DNA of 64,000 bases from Nitrosomonas marina (GCF_900111605.1 NZ_FOIA01000016.1:1-64000); one strand, 5' to 3'; positions 44,808 to 55,479 are shown, numbered from the stretch's first letter. Program-made: numbers and translations. Notes: a model not told the origin generated them from the sequence alone.

Positions 44808-47800
44808 AAACAACAAACCACCGTATCTTCTCAACTAGATCATTGGAAAATTTACTTATTCCCTTCCAGGCCGTCAGAAATATTTCCGGTAATCGCATTT
44901 TGGTTTTGGCACCCCACCCTGATGACGAGGTGTTTGGATGCGGCGGCGCCATTTTGCGGCATGTCGAACGGCATGACTTCATACAGGTCATTATCGTCAC
45001 GAATGGCGCCCACGGCGTCGATGATACTGAAAAATCCAGCTATATTCATCAGCGTCAGCAGGAGAGCCAGGTTGCAGCAGCCATTCTGGGCTACGGCAAC
45101 CCCGTTTTCTGGCACTATCAGGACCGCGAACTCAGTTATGGCGAGAAACTGGTCACCGACATTCTGGCTGCCATCCAGCAGACTGATGCTGAGCTGATAT
45201 ACGCACCGTCTGTTTATGAAATCCATCCGGATCATCGCGCACTGAGCATGGCCGCGATTGAAGCGGTACGTCGATCCGACCACCCGGCACACCTGGCCAT
45301 GTACGAAATCGGACAGCCGGTGCGACCCAACCTGCTGCTTGACATCAGCGATCTGGCAGACCGCAAAATGGAAGCCATGCGCTGTTTCGCATCACAACTG
45401 GCCAAACAGCGCTACGACCTGGATATTGCTGCACTTAACCGTTACCGGACCTACACGTTGGCGGCCGAAGTAACGGCAGCGGAAGCCTACATTCTGACCA
45501 GCACTGCAGAGCTGGCCAGTGACCCGCTCAACCTGTTCCAATCCGAACATACCCGGCAACAAAAATCGGGGCTGGCCATTGATACGGAAGACCTGCCGCT
45601 GGTCAGCGTAATCGTACGCAGCATGGACCGGTCCACGCTGGCAGATACACTGGATTCGGTTGCGCTGCAAACCTACCCCAATATCGAGATTGTCATTGTC
45701 AACGCCAAAGGGACCGGCCACAAAAAACTGGATCCATGGTGTGGACGTTTTCCATTACGGGTGACAACCAATGACGAACCACTTCACCGCAGCCGGGCCG
45801 CCAATCTGGGACTGCAGACAGCAAAGGGAAAATACCTGATATTTCTGGACGATGATGACTTTTTCTATCCTGAACATGTCAACAATCTGGTTGCTGCATT
45901 ACAAAACCGGCGGAATGCCCGGTGCGCATACGCTGGGGTACGTGTCGAACACTATACCGATGATGTGCTTGACCAGGTTACCGAATTCAATGAACCCTAC
46001 AATCATCACAGGCTTTTGAGCAGAAATTTTTTGCCGATTCATGCCGTATTGTTTGAAAAGTCACTTGTTGATTCCGATCAATGTGCATTTGATGAAAACC
46101 TGGATGTATTTGAAGACTGGGACTTCTGGATTCAGATTTCGCTCTGCTGTGAAATCGTGCATATCGACAAAATCAGCGCCGTTTATCGTAATTATGGTGA
46201 TTCGGGCCTGGGTCGCGGCCTGGATAAGATTTTTCTGCGAAAAACGCGCAGCAGGGTCTATGAAAAATGGAAATCCCGGTTTTCCGGTGAACAACTGGAG
46301 GATATGGTTTTGTACTGGGAAGACAAAACCGAATCGTTGACAACGCAACTCGCTGCCAGCACAGCACAGGTTCACACGTTACAAATTCGTGTCGACCATT
46401 TGGAGAATGACAAACAATCCAATACTCAGTTCATTCAATTACTGCAAAACTCGATTCATTCACTGCAATCGCATAATAAGCACTTGACCGGTGTTATTAC
46501 CAGTTTCACACAATCCACTTCCTGGAAAATCACGGCACCTTTGAGATTTGTGTCGCGTATCGTTCACGGTCAATACCGCGAAGCATGGAATGGCTTGCGC
46601 AGCAGAATGCTACCGTTCGCAAAAAAGATATACAGAATCCTGCCTGCTCGATTGCGGCAGCGCGTTGTGGCAATCGTTTACCGTTTTGCAGGTTCCCTGT
46701 TTGCCGGTACCGAGCACTATGAGCTATGGCGCATCGAGCAGCAATTTGCCAAAAACCCGATGCCGATTCATGCAAATACAGCGCTGACCGGCTTGACCGA
46801 CATTTCGGAAACTGAACCGCTGGCGACACCACCTTCCGGACGTATTGCGATCCACGCGCATATTTTTTATGCGGACCTGGCCAATGAATTTGCCATGTTC
46901 CTGAAAAATATGCCTTACCCCTACGACCTGTTCGTTTCGGCTGCCAATGAAACGGACAGAGACACATGTCAGCGGATTTTTTCACGTTTACCGCAGCTCA
47001 AACAACTGGTCATCACTGTTGTACCAAATCGCGGACGCGATATCGCGCCTTTTTTCTGTACTTTTGGCCAAACACTGCAGCAATATGACTATATTGCCCA
47101 TATTCACAGCAAAAAATCACTGTATAGCGATGGCAAAGCCGATGGCTGGCGCGAATACCTGCTCAATCATCTACTGGGCAGCCAACTACAGATTCGGAAG
47201 ATTTTTTCACTGTTGACAGGAGACCAGAACGCCGGCCTGCTCTATCCGCAGAATTTCACTGCCCTGCCGCATTGGGCAAACACCTGGCTCTCCAACAAAA
47301 CCATTGGATACCGGTTATGCCGGAAACTCGGCATCGCGCCAATTCCTTCCGGCTATTTCGATTTCCCGGCGGGCTCTATGTTCTGGGCACAGTCCAAAGC
47401 AATTCAACCCTTATTCAATGCAGGTTTCAACATTGAGGATTTTCCGGAGGAAGCCGGTCAAAACGATGCCACGCTTGCGCACTGCATCGAGCGCGTTTTT
47501 GCCCTGACAACCCGGCAATCCGGATTTAGCACCATTATTCTGCAGGACAAAAAATCCCTGAGCTGGTCGCGCTGGCGCATTGACCGTTATATGTTATATC
47601 AACAGGAAATCATCGAAACCACACTACGACACCCCGATGTACGCGTAGTGGTTTTCGATATTTTTGATACTTTAGTGACACGTCCGTTATTAAATCCAGA
47701 GGACATCAAAAAAATTATTGCTCAACGTGCGTCAGGTGAAGCGGCTGAACGTTATCTTGAGTTTCGCGTCATGGCTGAAAACCAGGCGCGTCAAGGAGCA

Positions 47801-49450
47801 GGGCGCGATGTTGGCCTGGGCGCCATTTACAGGGAGTTGTCAGCTTTGTCGGGCCTTTCTGCGGAGGTAATTGAGCAACTACGCACACTTGAAGAAACTA
47901 TCGAGTCTTCTGCGGTATCACCGCGTCCGGAAGCAATTGCCTTGTTTCAGCTTGCCAAAAGCATCGGCAAGCGCGTGATTCTTGCCAGCGACATGTATTT
48001 GCCCAAACCGATTATTGAAAATCTGCTGGCACAATGCGGCATCAGCGGATGGCACGCGTTTTACCTGTCGTCCGAGAGTGGGTTGCGAAAGGATACGGGC
48101 GATTTTTACCAGCGGTTGCTGGCGGACGAAAATGTGTCTCCACACGAGATCCTGATCATTGGCGACAACGAACAATCCGATGTGCAAAAACCCGGAGATT
48201 TCAAATTCAGAGTTACGCATGTGATGCGGCCTGTCGAACTCGCACGCGCGACACCACGCTTTGAACCGGTTATTGAAAACGCCTGCAATCCGGACTTTCG
48301 GGACGATCTGAATACGCAGTTAACCCTGGGAGCAATTGTTCAGGCAAATTTTCAGCCTTTGTTTTATCCAGATTTCGACCCGGCCGAGTTCGTCCCGGCA
48401 TCACCCTGGTCAATCGGATTCACAATCGCTGGTCCGCTGATATTGTCCTTTGTGCAGTGGCTGGCCAAAAAAGCCGCGGGCGACGCAATGCAGCGCCTTT
48501 ATTTTGTCGCACGTGAAGGCCAGATACTCAAGATAGCTTATGATTTGTGGACATCCGATGACAGGCATGCGGTTCCATCAGAATATCTCGTACTCTCGCG
48601 CCGGACCATCACCGTCCCGATGATTACAAACCTAGAGGACATTTATAAAATCGCCTGCACAGACTATGCACCCAATCCCATGCCGGATTTCATTTTTGAG
48701 CGGTACGGCATCGTTCTGTCAGATGAAGAATGCGAAACACTCGCAAAGCGCAAACTATGGCCACATAAAAAAAAGGTTTTCGTGGAAAATGGAAACATCG
48801 ACCATCTGAAACCGCTGTTGCAGGCCCTCGAGAAACGTATCCTTGAGCAGGCCATGCAGGAACGGCCTGCACTACTGGCCTATCTGCAGAACACGGGCCT
48901 GAATGCGGACAATCCGAACGCCATTGTCGACGTTGGTTATGCAGCAACAACTCAGGGATACTTAAACCGGCTGTTACAACAAAAAGTTCACGGCTATTAC
49001 CTGATCACACTTGACACAGCCGAAAAAGTTGCCAAGACACATCAGGTCATCACCCAGGGTTATTATTATCATTTCACCAGACCAAGTGCGACCGAACCGG
49101 TCCTCTACAGAAAAAGTTTTACTTTGGAAAAAATTTTCAGTGCGGATGATGCACAGGTTGTCCGTTACCGGACATCCGAAACCGGTGAAATTGTCCCCGA
49201 GTTTCGTCTGCTATCGGATGAAGAGCGGCAATCTGCGGCAACGCGCGCCGAAATCCGGCGCGGCATACTCGAGTTTATTCAACAATCGATCAAAATCCGG
49301 AATAATTTAGTGAACAATTTTGTGGTTCCATCGCACCTGGCGGAAACATTGTTTTTACAGTTCATCGAGAACCCTTCCGAATCTGAGCTCGATCTGCTGC
49401 GTTCAATTGTACTGGACGATTTTTACTACGGTCACGGCCTTGTGCGTTGA
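44771..49450 (+). CDS. Five-part fusion: PIG-L deacetylase, GT2, coiled coil, RgpF-like and HAD domains
   Basis: 1559 residues from a TTG at 44771 that overlaps the previous gene; a TTG at 44843 is also possible. PIG-L/LmbE domain (41-240): HPDDE at 49-53 and HPDHRAL with His152/His155 bind zinc for N-deacetylation of a GlcNAc-type sugar. GT2 domain (276-480): LVSVIVRSMDRS and FLDDDDFFYP. A coiled coil (about 510-570) leads to the STSWKITAPLRFV motif (583-595). Rhamnan-synthesis F-like domain (690-930): IAIHAHIFYADLANEF, PNRGRDIAPF, HIHSKKS. HAD-like domain (955-1155): VVFDIFDTLVTRP with Asp963/Asp966, LASDMYL, IIGDNEQSD. About 380 further residues have no assigned family. All lie in one uninterrupted frame. 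Confidence 0.85.
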   Translation: MAVAGLFARHALKTTNHRIFSTRSLENLLIPFQAVRNISGNRILVLAPHPDDEVFGCGGAILRHVERHDFIQVIIVTNGAHGVDDTEKSSYIHQRQQESQVAAAILGYGNPVFWHYQDRELSYGEKLVTDILAAIQQTDAELIYAPSVYEIHPDHRALSMAAIEAVRRSDHPAHLAMYEIGQPVRPNLLLDISDLADRKMEAMRCFASQLAKQRYDLDIAALNRYRTYTLAAEVTAAEAYILTSTAELASDPLNLFQSEHTRQQKSGLAIDTEDLPLVSVIVRSMDRSTLADTLDSVALQTYPNIEIVIVNAKGTGHKKLDPWCGRFPLRVTTNDEPLHRSRAANLGLQTAKGKYLIFLDDDDFFYPEHVNNLVAALQNRRNARCAYAGVRVEHYTDDVLDQVTEFNEPYNHHRLLSRNFLPIHAVLFEKSLVDSDQCAFDENLDVFEDWDFWIQISLCCEIVHIDKISAVYRNYGDSGLGRGLDKIFLRKTRSRVYEKWKSRFSGEQLEDMVLYWEDKTESLTTQLAASTAQVHTLQIRVDHLENDKQSNTQFIQLLQNSIHSLQSHNKHLTGVITSFTQSTSWKITAPLRFVSRIVHGQYREAWNGLRSRMLPFAKKIYRILPARLRQRVVAIVYRFAGSLFAGTEHYELWRIEQQFAKNPMPIHANTALTGLTDISETEPLATPPSGRIAIHAHIFYADLANEFAMFLKNMPYPYDLFVSAANETDRDTCQRIFSRLPQLKQLVITVVPNRGRDIAPFFCTFGQTLQQYDYIAHIHSKKSLYSDGKADGWREYLLNHLLGSQLQIRKIFSLLTGDQNAGLLYPQNFTALPHWANTWLSNKTIGYRLCRKLGIAPIPSGYFDFPAGSMFWAQSKAIQPLFNAGFNIEDFPEEAGQNDATLAHCIERVFALTTRQSGFSTIILQDKKSLSWSRWRIDRYMLYQQEIIETTLRHPDVRVVVFDIFDTLVTRPLLNPEDIKKIIAQRASGEAAERYLEFRVMAENQARQGAGRDVGLGAIYRELSALSGLSAEVIEQLRTLEETIESSAVSPRPEAIALFQLAKSIGKRVILASDMYLPKPIIENLLAQCGISGWHAFYLSSESGLRKDTGDFYQRLLADENVSPHEILIIGDNEQSDVQKPGDFKFRVTHVMRPVELARATPRFEPVIENACNPDFRDDLNTQLTLGAIVQANFQPLFYPDFDPAEFVPASPWSIGFTIAGPLILSFVQWLAKKAAGDAMQRLYFVAREGQILKIAYDLWTSDDRHAVPSEYLVLSRRTITVPMITNLEDIYKIACTDYAPNPMPDFIFERYGIVLSDEECETLAKRKLWPHKKKVFVENGNIDHLKPLLQALEKRILEQAMQERPALLAYLQNTGLNADNPNAIVDVGYAATTQGYLNRLLQQKVHGYYLITLDTAEKVAKTHQVITQGYYYHFTRPSATEPVLYRKSFTLEKIFSADDAQVVRYRTSETGEIVPEFRLLSDEERQSAATRAEIRRGILEFIQQSIKIRNNLVNNFVVPSHLAETLFLQFIENPSESELDLLRSIVLDDFYYGHGLVR

Positions 49451-49619
49451 TAATCTATCATCATAAAAGACATGATAAAATAACCACAAATCATTTATTT
49501 CTCAGTATAAATGTATAATAATCCAGCGTATTTCAATTATAATAATTCGCTGACTGGCCGCAGTCGCTGACAGCCAAACTGTTTTTATACGTCTTAACCC
49601 ATAACCATAGAAACGTTCA

Positions 49620-51728
49620 GTGATACATTTACTCAAGTATTTTCCGGTCGCACTCAGTATTCTGAAAACACAAGGTTTAAAGGCGCTGCTCAAGCGTATA
49701 GCCAAAAAACTGTTTTCGCCGTCGCCAACAAAGCACATACCTGAAATTTGTTATTCCGTAGCATGCCAGCATCATCTCCTTTGTTTTCAGGAAAGTACCG
49801 ACCCGGAGATATCCATTATTATTCCGGTCTACAACAAGTCCCTGTACACGTTCACCTGTCTCAAATCGATTCATGAAAACAGCGGCAGCAATTTATATGA
49901 GGTGATCGTCGTAGATGACGCCTCCAGCGACGACACGCCCCAGATGCTCGACAATGTCACCGGAATTACAGTGATTCGCAATGCCGACAACAAAGGCTTC
50001 ATTCGCTCAAGCAATATAGGTGTTCAAGCGGCAAAAGGCCGGTATATCGTGCTGTTAAATAATGACACGATTGTTACGCAAGGCTGGCTGGATGCATTAA
50101 CACATACATTCAGACGCTTTCCCGACGCTGGACTGGTCGGCGCCAAGCTCATTTATCCTGACGGCAGACTACAGGAAGCTGGCGGCGTCGTCTGGCAGGA
50201 TGCATCCGCCTGGAACTATGGACGCTACGACAATCCCGACAAACCCGAATATTCCTATTGCAGAGCGGTCGACTACTGCTCAGGGGCATGCCTGATGATA
50301 CGGCGACAGGACCTGATTGACCTCGGTCCTTTTGACGAATATTATGCGCCCGCTTACTACGAGGACACCGACCTTGCGTTTCGCGTCAGAAAAGCCGGAA
50401 AAAAAGTCTACTATCAGCCCGGCGCACTGGTCGTTCATTTTGAAGGCGTTTCTTCCGGCACCGATGTTTCAAAGGGTACCAAGCAATATCAGGTAGTCAA
50501 TCACAAAAAATTCTTTAACCGCTGGAAGGATACGCTCAAATTTCACCGCTCGAACGGTGACAGCCCACAGTTCGAAAAAGAGCGCAGCGTTAAAAAGCGG
50601 GTACTCATTATCGACGCACTTGTTCTCAAGCCTGATAACGATTCCGGCTCATTACGCATGTTCAATCTGCTGGGGGTTTTCCAGAATTTAGGATACAAGG
50701 TGAGTTTTATTGCCGCAAACGAACTCACTTATCACGATGTTTATACACGGCAAATGCAAATGAACGGCGTTGAGTGCTTTTATCGGCCTTACCTGGAATC
50801 TGTATCCGACCACCTCAAATCACATGGACACCTATACGATGTGGTTTTACTTAGCCGTGTCAATATCGCGGAAAAACATATCGACGCTGCTCGAACATAC
50901 TGCATGAATGCGATGATTTTGTTTGATACTGTCGATCTTCATTTTTTACGCGAGCAGCGGCAAGCTGATCTCAATCAGGACAAACTGCTGCTGGCTACGG
51001 CCAGAATGCGCAAGCAGCAGGAACTGACAACGGCACGCAAAGCGGACAGGACATTACTCGTCAGCCCGGTGGAAATCGAATTGTTCAAACAGGTTGCGCC
51101 TGACGTTCCGGTAGCGCTGTTATCGAATATTCATCAAAATCAGGACACAACTTTCGGTTATCAGGAAAGAAAAGACATTCTGTTTATCGGTGGCTTCGAG
51201 CATCTGCCAAACGTAGATGCCATGGAGTTTTTTATAAACGAGGTTTTTCCGGTGCTTCATGCATTAAAACCTGACATCAGACTGCTGATCGTCGGTTCCC
51301 ATCTACCCGGTAACATTGCAGCCTACGCATCCTCTCATATCGTAATAAAAGGCTTCGTACCCGACATCAAACCGGTTTTTGATCTCGTCCGGCTGTCTAT
51401 CGCACCACTTCGATACGGCGCCGGCGTTAAAGGCAAGATCAATACCAGTATGACCTACGGCGTACCGGTTGTTGCCACAAGCGTGGCCGCGGAAGGCATG
51501 AAACTCGAGCACGACAACGATATTCTGATCGCTGACGAGCCTGAAGAATTTGCCAGACAAATTATCCGGGCATACGATGATGAACAGCTGTGGACGAGTC
51601 TATCCAATTCCGGTAAAGCCAATATAGAAAAACATTTCTCTTTTTCCGTCGCTGAACGTCAGCTCAACGAAATTCTAACGGATCACCAGCTTTCCGGAGA
51701 AGCTGTCGATCAGGCGGTGAATGCGTAA
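49620..51728 (+). CDS. Two-domain glycosyltransferase (GT2 + GT4)
   Basis: 702 residues from a GTG at 49620. After a basic N-terminal helix (KALLKRIAKKLF) comes a GT2 domain (about 64-290): PEISIIIPVYNKSLYTFTCL, VIVVDDASSDDT, VLLNNDTIVTQGWL, and YYEDTDLAFRVRKAGKKVYY with the ED pair. A GT4-like GT-B domain (about 330-690) follows: DNDSGSLRMFNLLGVFQNLG at its N-terminal lobe, FIGGFEHLPNVDAMEFF, LLIVGSHLPG, IAPLRYGAGVKGKI and GVPVVATSVAAEGM, where R and K contact the nucleotide sugar. The two domains probably add two successive sugars to the same lipid-linked chain. It stands 170 bases after the fusion gene. Confidence 0.9.
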   Translation: MIHLLKYFPVALSILKTQGLKALLKRIAKKLFSPSPTKHIPEICYSVACQHHLLCFQESTDPEISIIIPVYNKSLYTFTCLKSIHENSGSNLYEVIVVDDASSDDTPQMLDNVTGITVIRNADNKGFIRSSNIGVQAAKGRYIVLLNNDTIVTQGWLDALTHTFRRFPDAGLVGAKLIYPDGRLQEAGGVVWQDASAWNYGRYDNPDKPEYSYCRAVDYCSGACLMIRRQDLIDLGPFDEYYAPAYYEDTDLAFRVRKAGKKVYYQPGALVVHFEGVSSGTDVSKGTKQYQVVNHKKFFNRWKDTLKFHRSNGDSPQFEKERSVKKRVLIIDALVLKPDNDSGSLRMFNLLGVFQNLGYKVSFIAANELTYHDVYTRQMQMNGVECFYRPYLESVSDHLKSHGHLYDVVLLSRVNIAEKHIDAARTYCMNAMILFDTVDLHFLREQRQADLNQDKLLLATARMRKQQELTTARKADRTLLVSPVEIELFKQVAPDVPVALLSNIHQNQDTTFGYQERKDILFIGGFEHLPNVDAMEFFINEVFPVLHALKPDIRLLIVGSHLPGNIAAYASSHIVIKGFVPDIKPVFDLVRLSIAPLRYGAGVKGKINTSMTYGVPVVATSVAAEGMKLEHDNDILIADEPEEFARQIIRAYDDEQLWTSLSNSGKANIEKHFSFSVAERQLNEILTDHQLSGEAVDQAVNA

Positions 51729-51792
51729 GAATACTGATATGGTCAATTCAGCATACTATTTTTAATGCCGCAGCGCATAATCATTTTTGTAA

Positions 51793-52737
51793 GTGACAGC
51801 ACAGCATACCAATCCAGCCAATCTTGACAATTCAGGGAGACTCCCGGTCTCGGTTGTCATTGTCAACTATAACGCAGGCACGCTGCTGACAGAATGTATT
51901 GCGACAATACTCAAAGCAGTCGACTCGATTGTTATCGTTGACAACGCATCAACCGATTCAAGCCTGTCGACTCTGGTCACCCGGTTCCGGAATGAGCCTC
52001 GACTCAATATAATACGCAACAATACCAATCTGGGGTTTTCCGCTGGTTGCAACATTGGTCTGGACGCATCTGATGAACCCTATGTTCTGTTTCTGAATCC
52101 AGATTGCAAACTTGAGCAACGGTCATTAATCCGTATGCTGCGGGTACTCGAATCCGACCCGGAAACCGGCATGGTCGGTGGATATCTGGTCAATCCGGAC
52201 GGCACTGAACAGGGCGGCGGACGTCGTAAAATACCCACGCCATGGCGTGCTTTTGTACGCGCCTCAGGCCTGTATCATCTAAGCACACGCTGGCCCCGAT
52301 TGTTCCCCGATTTTCACTTATACAAGCAACCGCTTCCTGACGGCCCTGTTGCAGTGGAAGCCATCTCAGGCGCTGCGATGCTGGTGCGGCGCCATGCCAT
52401 TCAGTCAGTTGGCAAATGGGACGAACGATATTTTTTACATTGCGAGGATCTGGACTGGTGTATGCGATTCAGGCAGCGCGGCTGGAAAATCATGTTTGTT
52501 CCGGATGCAAAGATCGTTCACTATCAGGGTACATGCAGTCAATCGCGACCTTTTTTTGTGGCCTGGCACAAACATAAAGGCATGGTTTATTTTTACAAAA
52601 AATTTTTTGGACAGCAGTATCCCGGTATATTAATGGGCCTGGTCGCCGCTGGCGTCTGGCTGCGTTTTTCGTTGACGGTGCTGTACTATACCATTTACAA
52701 TTCTGCAAAATTTTTTAGGTCCAAACATGGATCATAG
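51793..52737 (+). CDS. Family 2 glycosyltransferase, rhamnosyltransferase-like
   Basis: 314 residues from a GTG at 51793. VSVVIVNYNAGTLLTECIAT begins the GT-A fold; SIVIVDNASTDSS, NTNLGFSAGCNIGL and VLFLNPDCKLEQ are the WbbL-type nucleotide and metal motifs; MLVRRHAIQSVGKWDERYFL and CEDLDWCMRFRQRGW provide the catalytic ED. A hydrophobic C-terminal segment (IYPGILMGLVAAGVWLRFS region) suggests membrane attachment. Such enzymes add rhamnose or similar sugars to lipid-linked glycans. Its end overlaps the next gene by 11 bases, so the two are cotranslated. Confidence 0.9.
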   Translation: MTAQHTNPANLDNSGRLPVSVVIVNYNAGTLLTECIATILKAVDSIVIVDNASTDSSLSTLVTRFRNEPRLNIIRNNTNLGFSAGCNIGLDASDEPYVLFLNPDCKLEQRSLIRMLRVLESDPETGMVGGYLVNPDGTEQGGGRRKIPTPWRAFVRASGLYHLSTRWPRLFPDFHLYKQPLPDGPVAVEAISGAAMLVRRHAIQSVGKWDERYFLHCEDLDWCMRFRQRGWKIMFVPDAKIVHYQGTCSQSRPFFVAWHKHKGMVYFYKKFFGQQYPGILMGLVAAGVWLRFSLTVLYYTIYNSAKFFRSKHGS

Positions 52738-53617
52738 GCATGTCGGCCTACTTGGTGCCACCAGCCTCGTTGGTACATGTATCCTGCAGCAACTGGCCTG
52801 CGATCAATGGCGGATTACCGCTTTTACCCGCAAACCGGTACCACCTGACCGCGCGACAGGCCAAATACACTGGCAACAATTGAACACTGCAAATGCAAAA
52901 CACGCTCAATCCAAGAAAGGCCCGCCCTTGTGGATCTGCGCTGCGCCGATCTGGACATTACCGGAACATTTTTCATTGCTACGCACGCAAGGAGCACAAA
53001 GAATTGTGGTACTCTCCTCAACGAGCCGCTTGAGTAAAATAAATTCGAATGATGCACACGAACATGCCATCGCGCAACGGCTTGCCGACGCCGAACAGGC
53101 ACTCAGGCGCTGGGCCGATGAACAACACATTGAATGGATTATTCTGCGACCGACGTTGATATACGGCATGGGTAGCGACAAAAATATTTCCGTAATAGCA
53201 CGGTTTATTCTTCGCTATCGCTTCTTTCCACTATTAGGCGCTGCAATTGGCCAAAGGCAGCCTATTCATGCAAAAGATGTAGCGACAGCATGTATACTTG
53301 CACTTAATACTTTAAATATCAAAAATCGTACATATAATCTGACTGGTGGTGAAACATTGACATACCGGGAAATGATCAGGCGAATTTTTTCAGCACTGGC
53401 TATTAAACCCCGTTTCATCAAAATACCCCGCTGGCTGTTTCAATTAACCATATCCATACTGAACTGGCTGCCGCAATACCGGCATTGGACTCCGGCAATG
53501 GCGGACCGCATGAATCGGAATCTGGTGTTTGACAGTATTAGGATACAACAGGATCTTCAATTCCAGCCCGGACCGTTTATTCTGTCAGATGAAGATATGC
53601 CATCGAGACAAAACTGA
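52727..53617 (+). CDS. NAD(P)-dependent epimerase/dehydratase-like protein
   Basis: 296 residues, extended SDR fold. HVGLLGATSLVGTCILQQL is a Rossmann GxxGxxG-like cofactor site, IVVLSSTSRLSKI lies at the active-site strand, and IILRPTLIYGMGSDKNIS and QPIHAKDVATACILAL are typical of the NAD-dependent epimerase family. The usual YxxxK motif is not evident where expected, so catalysis on a nucleotide sugar is uncertain; many such atypical SDRs in glycan clusters act on lipid-linked sugars. It overlaps the upstream glycosyltransferase and ends the glycan cluster, 68 bases before the secretion genes. Confidence 0.82.
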   Translation: MDHRHVGLLGATSLVGTCILQQLACDQWRITAFTRKPVPPDRATGQIHWQQLNTANAKHAQSKKGPPLWICAAPIWTLPEHFSLLRTQGAQRIVVLSSTSRLSKINSNDAHEHAIAQRLADAEQALRRWADEQHIEWIILRPTLIYGMGSDKNISVIARFILRYRFFPLLGAAIGQRQPIHAKDVATACILALNTLNIKNRTYNLTGGETLTYREMIRRIFSALAIKPRFIKIPRWLFQLTISILNWLPQYRHWTPAMADRMNRNLVFDSIRIQQDLQFQPGPFILSDEDMPSRQN

Positions 53618-53685
53618 TTCCAAAATAAACAGTCACACGCTGATTCAACATGCAGCTTGTATTGAATACACATAATCGTAAATGA

Positions 53686-55479
53686 ATGAAACCAATAATT
53701 AAAGTTCCCCAGAATGAAATCATGGAAGTTCTGGCCAGCTTCAAGAAGGCCTTTAATACCATCGGCGTCTTCAGCGCCGTGATAAATGCCCTGATGCTCA
53801 TGCCGGCGATTTATATGCTGCAGCTTTACGACAGCGTACTGACCAGCCGCAATGAAATGACATTACTGATGCTGACTTTAATCGTAATCGGGGCCTATAT
53901 TTTTTTGGGGGCGCTCGAGTACGTTCGCAGTTTCGTCTTGATCCGTGTCGGTGCCAAGCTTGACATGAAATTAAACAAACGGGTATACACGGCCGCTTTC
54001 GAACAAAGCCTAAGACAAGGAGGGGGCAATGCCGGACAGGCTTTAAAAGATTTAACGAGTATCCGTCAGTTCATGACCGGAAATGCTCTATTTGCATTTT
54101 TCGACGCGCCCTGGTTCCCGATATACATTTTTGTCATCTTCATGTTTCACCCCTGGCTGGGTATTTTTGCGCTGTGCGGAACCACAGTATTGATCATACT
54201 GGCTTATGTAAATGAAAAAATCTCCCGGAAACCGCTGGATGAAGCCAATACCATGGCGGTAGCATCAACCAATCTGGCATCCAATAATCTGCGCAACGCA
54301 GAAGTCATCGAAGCCATGGGCATGTTGCCCAATCTCCAGTCACGCTGGGATCAGTTCCATAACCGGTTCCTTAATCTTCAGGCAGATGCCAGCGAAAAAT
54401 CTGGTGTTGTCACTGCAATATCCAAGTCAACCACCGTAGCGCTGCAGTCACTGATGCTGGGACTGGGCGCATTGCTTGTACTGGAAAATCAAATCTCACC
54501 CGGCATGATGATTGCCGCGTCGATATTAATGGGTCGAGCGATCGCGCCGGTCCAGTTGTTGATCAGTGTGTGGAAACAGTTCGGCAGCACACGCAGCGCT
54601 TACGACCGTTTGACGAAACTGCTGGAACACAACCCTATCCGCGAACAAGGCATGTCGCTTCCCAAACCCACCGGCGCCATCACTGTAGAAAATGTCACAG
54701 CCGCGCCACCGGGATCACGCGTGCCGGTGATTAAAAACCTGAGCCTGTCTATAGCGGCTGGGGAAGTTCTGGGAATTATCGGGCCCAGCGGTTCTGGAAA
54801 ATCCACACTCGCACGGCTGCTAGTCGGTGTATGGCCGGCAGCGGCCGGCAAAGTACGCTTGGACGGTGCCGATGTCTACCTGTGGAACAAAGAGGAACTG
54901 GGACCAAATATCGGTTATCTTCCACAGGACATCGAGCTGTTCAGCGGCACTGTCTCGGAAAATATCGCCCGCTTTAGCGAAGTTGACTCGGACAAGGTGA
55001 TTATGGCTGCTCAGCGCGCTGGTGTTCATCAAATGATCCTGAACATGCCGGAAGGCTATGACACCAAACTCGGCGACGGTGGCGCGGGACTCTCCGGCGG
55101 CCAGAAGCAGCGCCTGGGTCTGGCGCGCGCCATGTATGATGATCCGGCCCTGATTGTACTGGACGAGCCTAATTCCAATCTTGATGACGTTGGTGAGCAG
55201 GCGTTACTCAATGCGCTGATTGATTTACGCAAGCGTGGCAAAACAATTGTTCTGATCACTCATCGTACCAGTATCATTAGTGTTACCGACAAATTGCTGC
55301 TCTTGCACGAGGGTGCAGCGAAATTATTTGGACCGACCAAACTTGTGCTGGAGGAGTTGAAAAAACAACACCAGAAACAACAGGGGGTACCACCACCGCA
55401 ACAAAAACAGCAACCGCAGGCTTCAGAGATACAGCAGAAACCAGTTACAACTGTCAACGTCGTGGATGAGAACAACTGA
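53686..55479 (+). CDS. prtD: Type I secretion ABC transporter (PrtD family)
   Basis: 597 residues. It energises export from the inner membrane. The transmembrane half (about 20-305) opens with FNTIGVFSAVINALMLMPAI and YMLQLYDSVLTSRNEMTLLM, diagnostic of the PrtD/HasD/AprD family for proteases and lipases rather than the HlyB peptidase-type. The ATPase half has Walker A GPSGSGKST (366-374), YLPQDIELFSGTVSENIARF, signature LSGGQKQR (469-476) and Walker B ALIVLDEPNSNLD. A Gln/Pro-rich tail (about 560-590) is unusual. PrtD systems read C-terminal signals, fitting the tails of the seven large proteins at 12.8-38.6 kb. The ATG at 53722 is an alternative start. Confidence 0.95.
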   Translation: MKPIIKVPQNEIMEVLASFKKAFNTIGVFSAVINALMLMPAIYMLQLYDSVLTSRNEMTLLMLTLIVIGAYIFLGALEYVRSFVLIRVGAKLDMKLNKRVYTAAFEQSLRQGGGNAGQALKDLTSIRQFMTGNALFAFFDAPWFPIYIFVIFMFHPWLGIFALCGTTVLIILAYVNEKISRKPLDEANTMAVASTNLASNNLRNAEVIEAMGMLPNLQSRWDQFHNRFLNLQADASEKSGVVTAISKSTTVALQSLMLGLGALLVLENQISPGMMIAASILMGRAIAPVQLLISVWKQFGSTRSAYDRLTKLLEHNPIREQGMSLPKPTGAITVENVTAAPPGSRVPVIKNLSLSIAAGEVLGIIGPSGSGKSTLARLLVGVWPAAAGKVRLDGADVYLWNKEELGPNIGYLPQDIELFSGTVSENIARFSEVDSDKVIMAAQRAGVHQMILNMPEGYDTKLGDGGAGLSGGQKQRLGLARAMYDDPALIVLDEPNSNLDDVGEQALLNALIDLRKRGKTIVLITHRTSIISVTDKLLLLHEGAAKLFGPTKLVLEELKKQHQKQQGVPPPQQKQQPQASEIQQKPVTTVNVVDENN

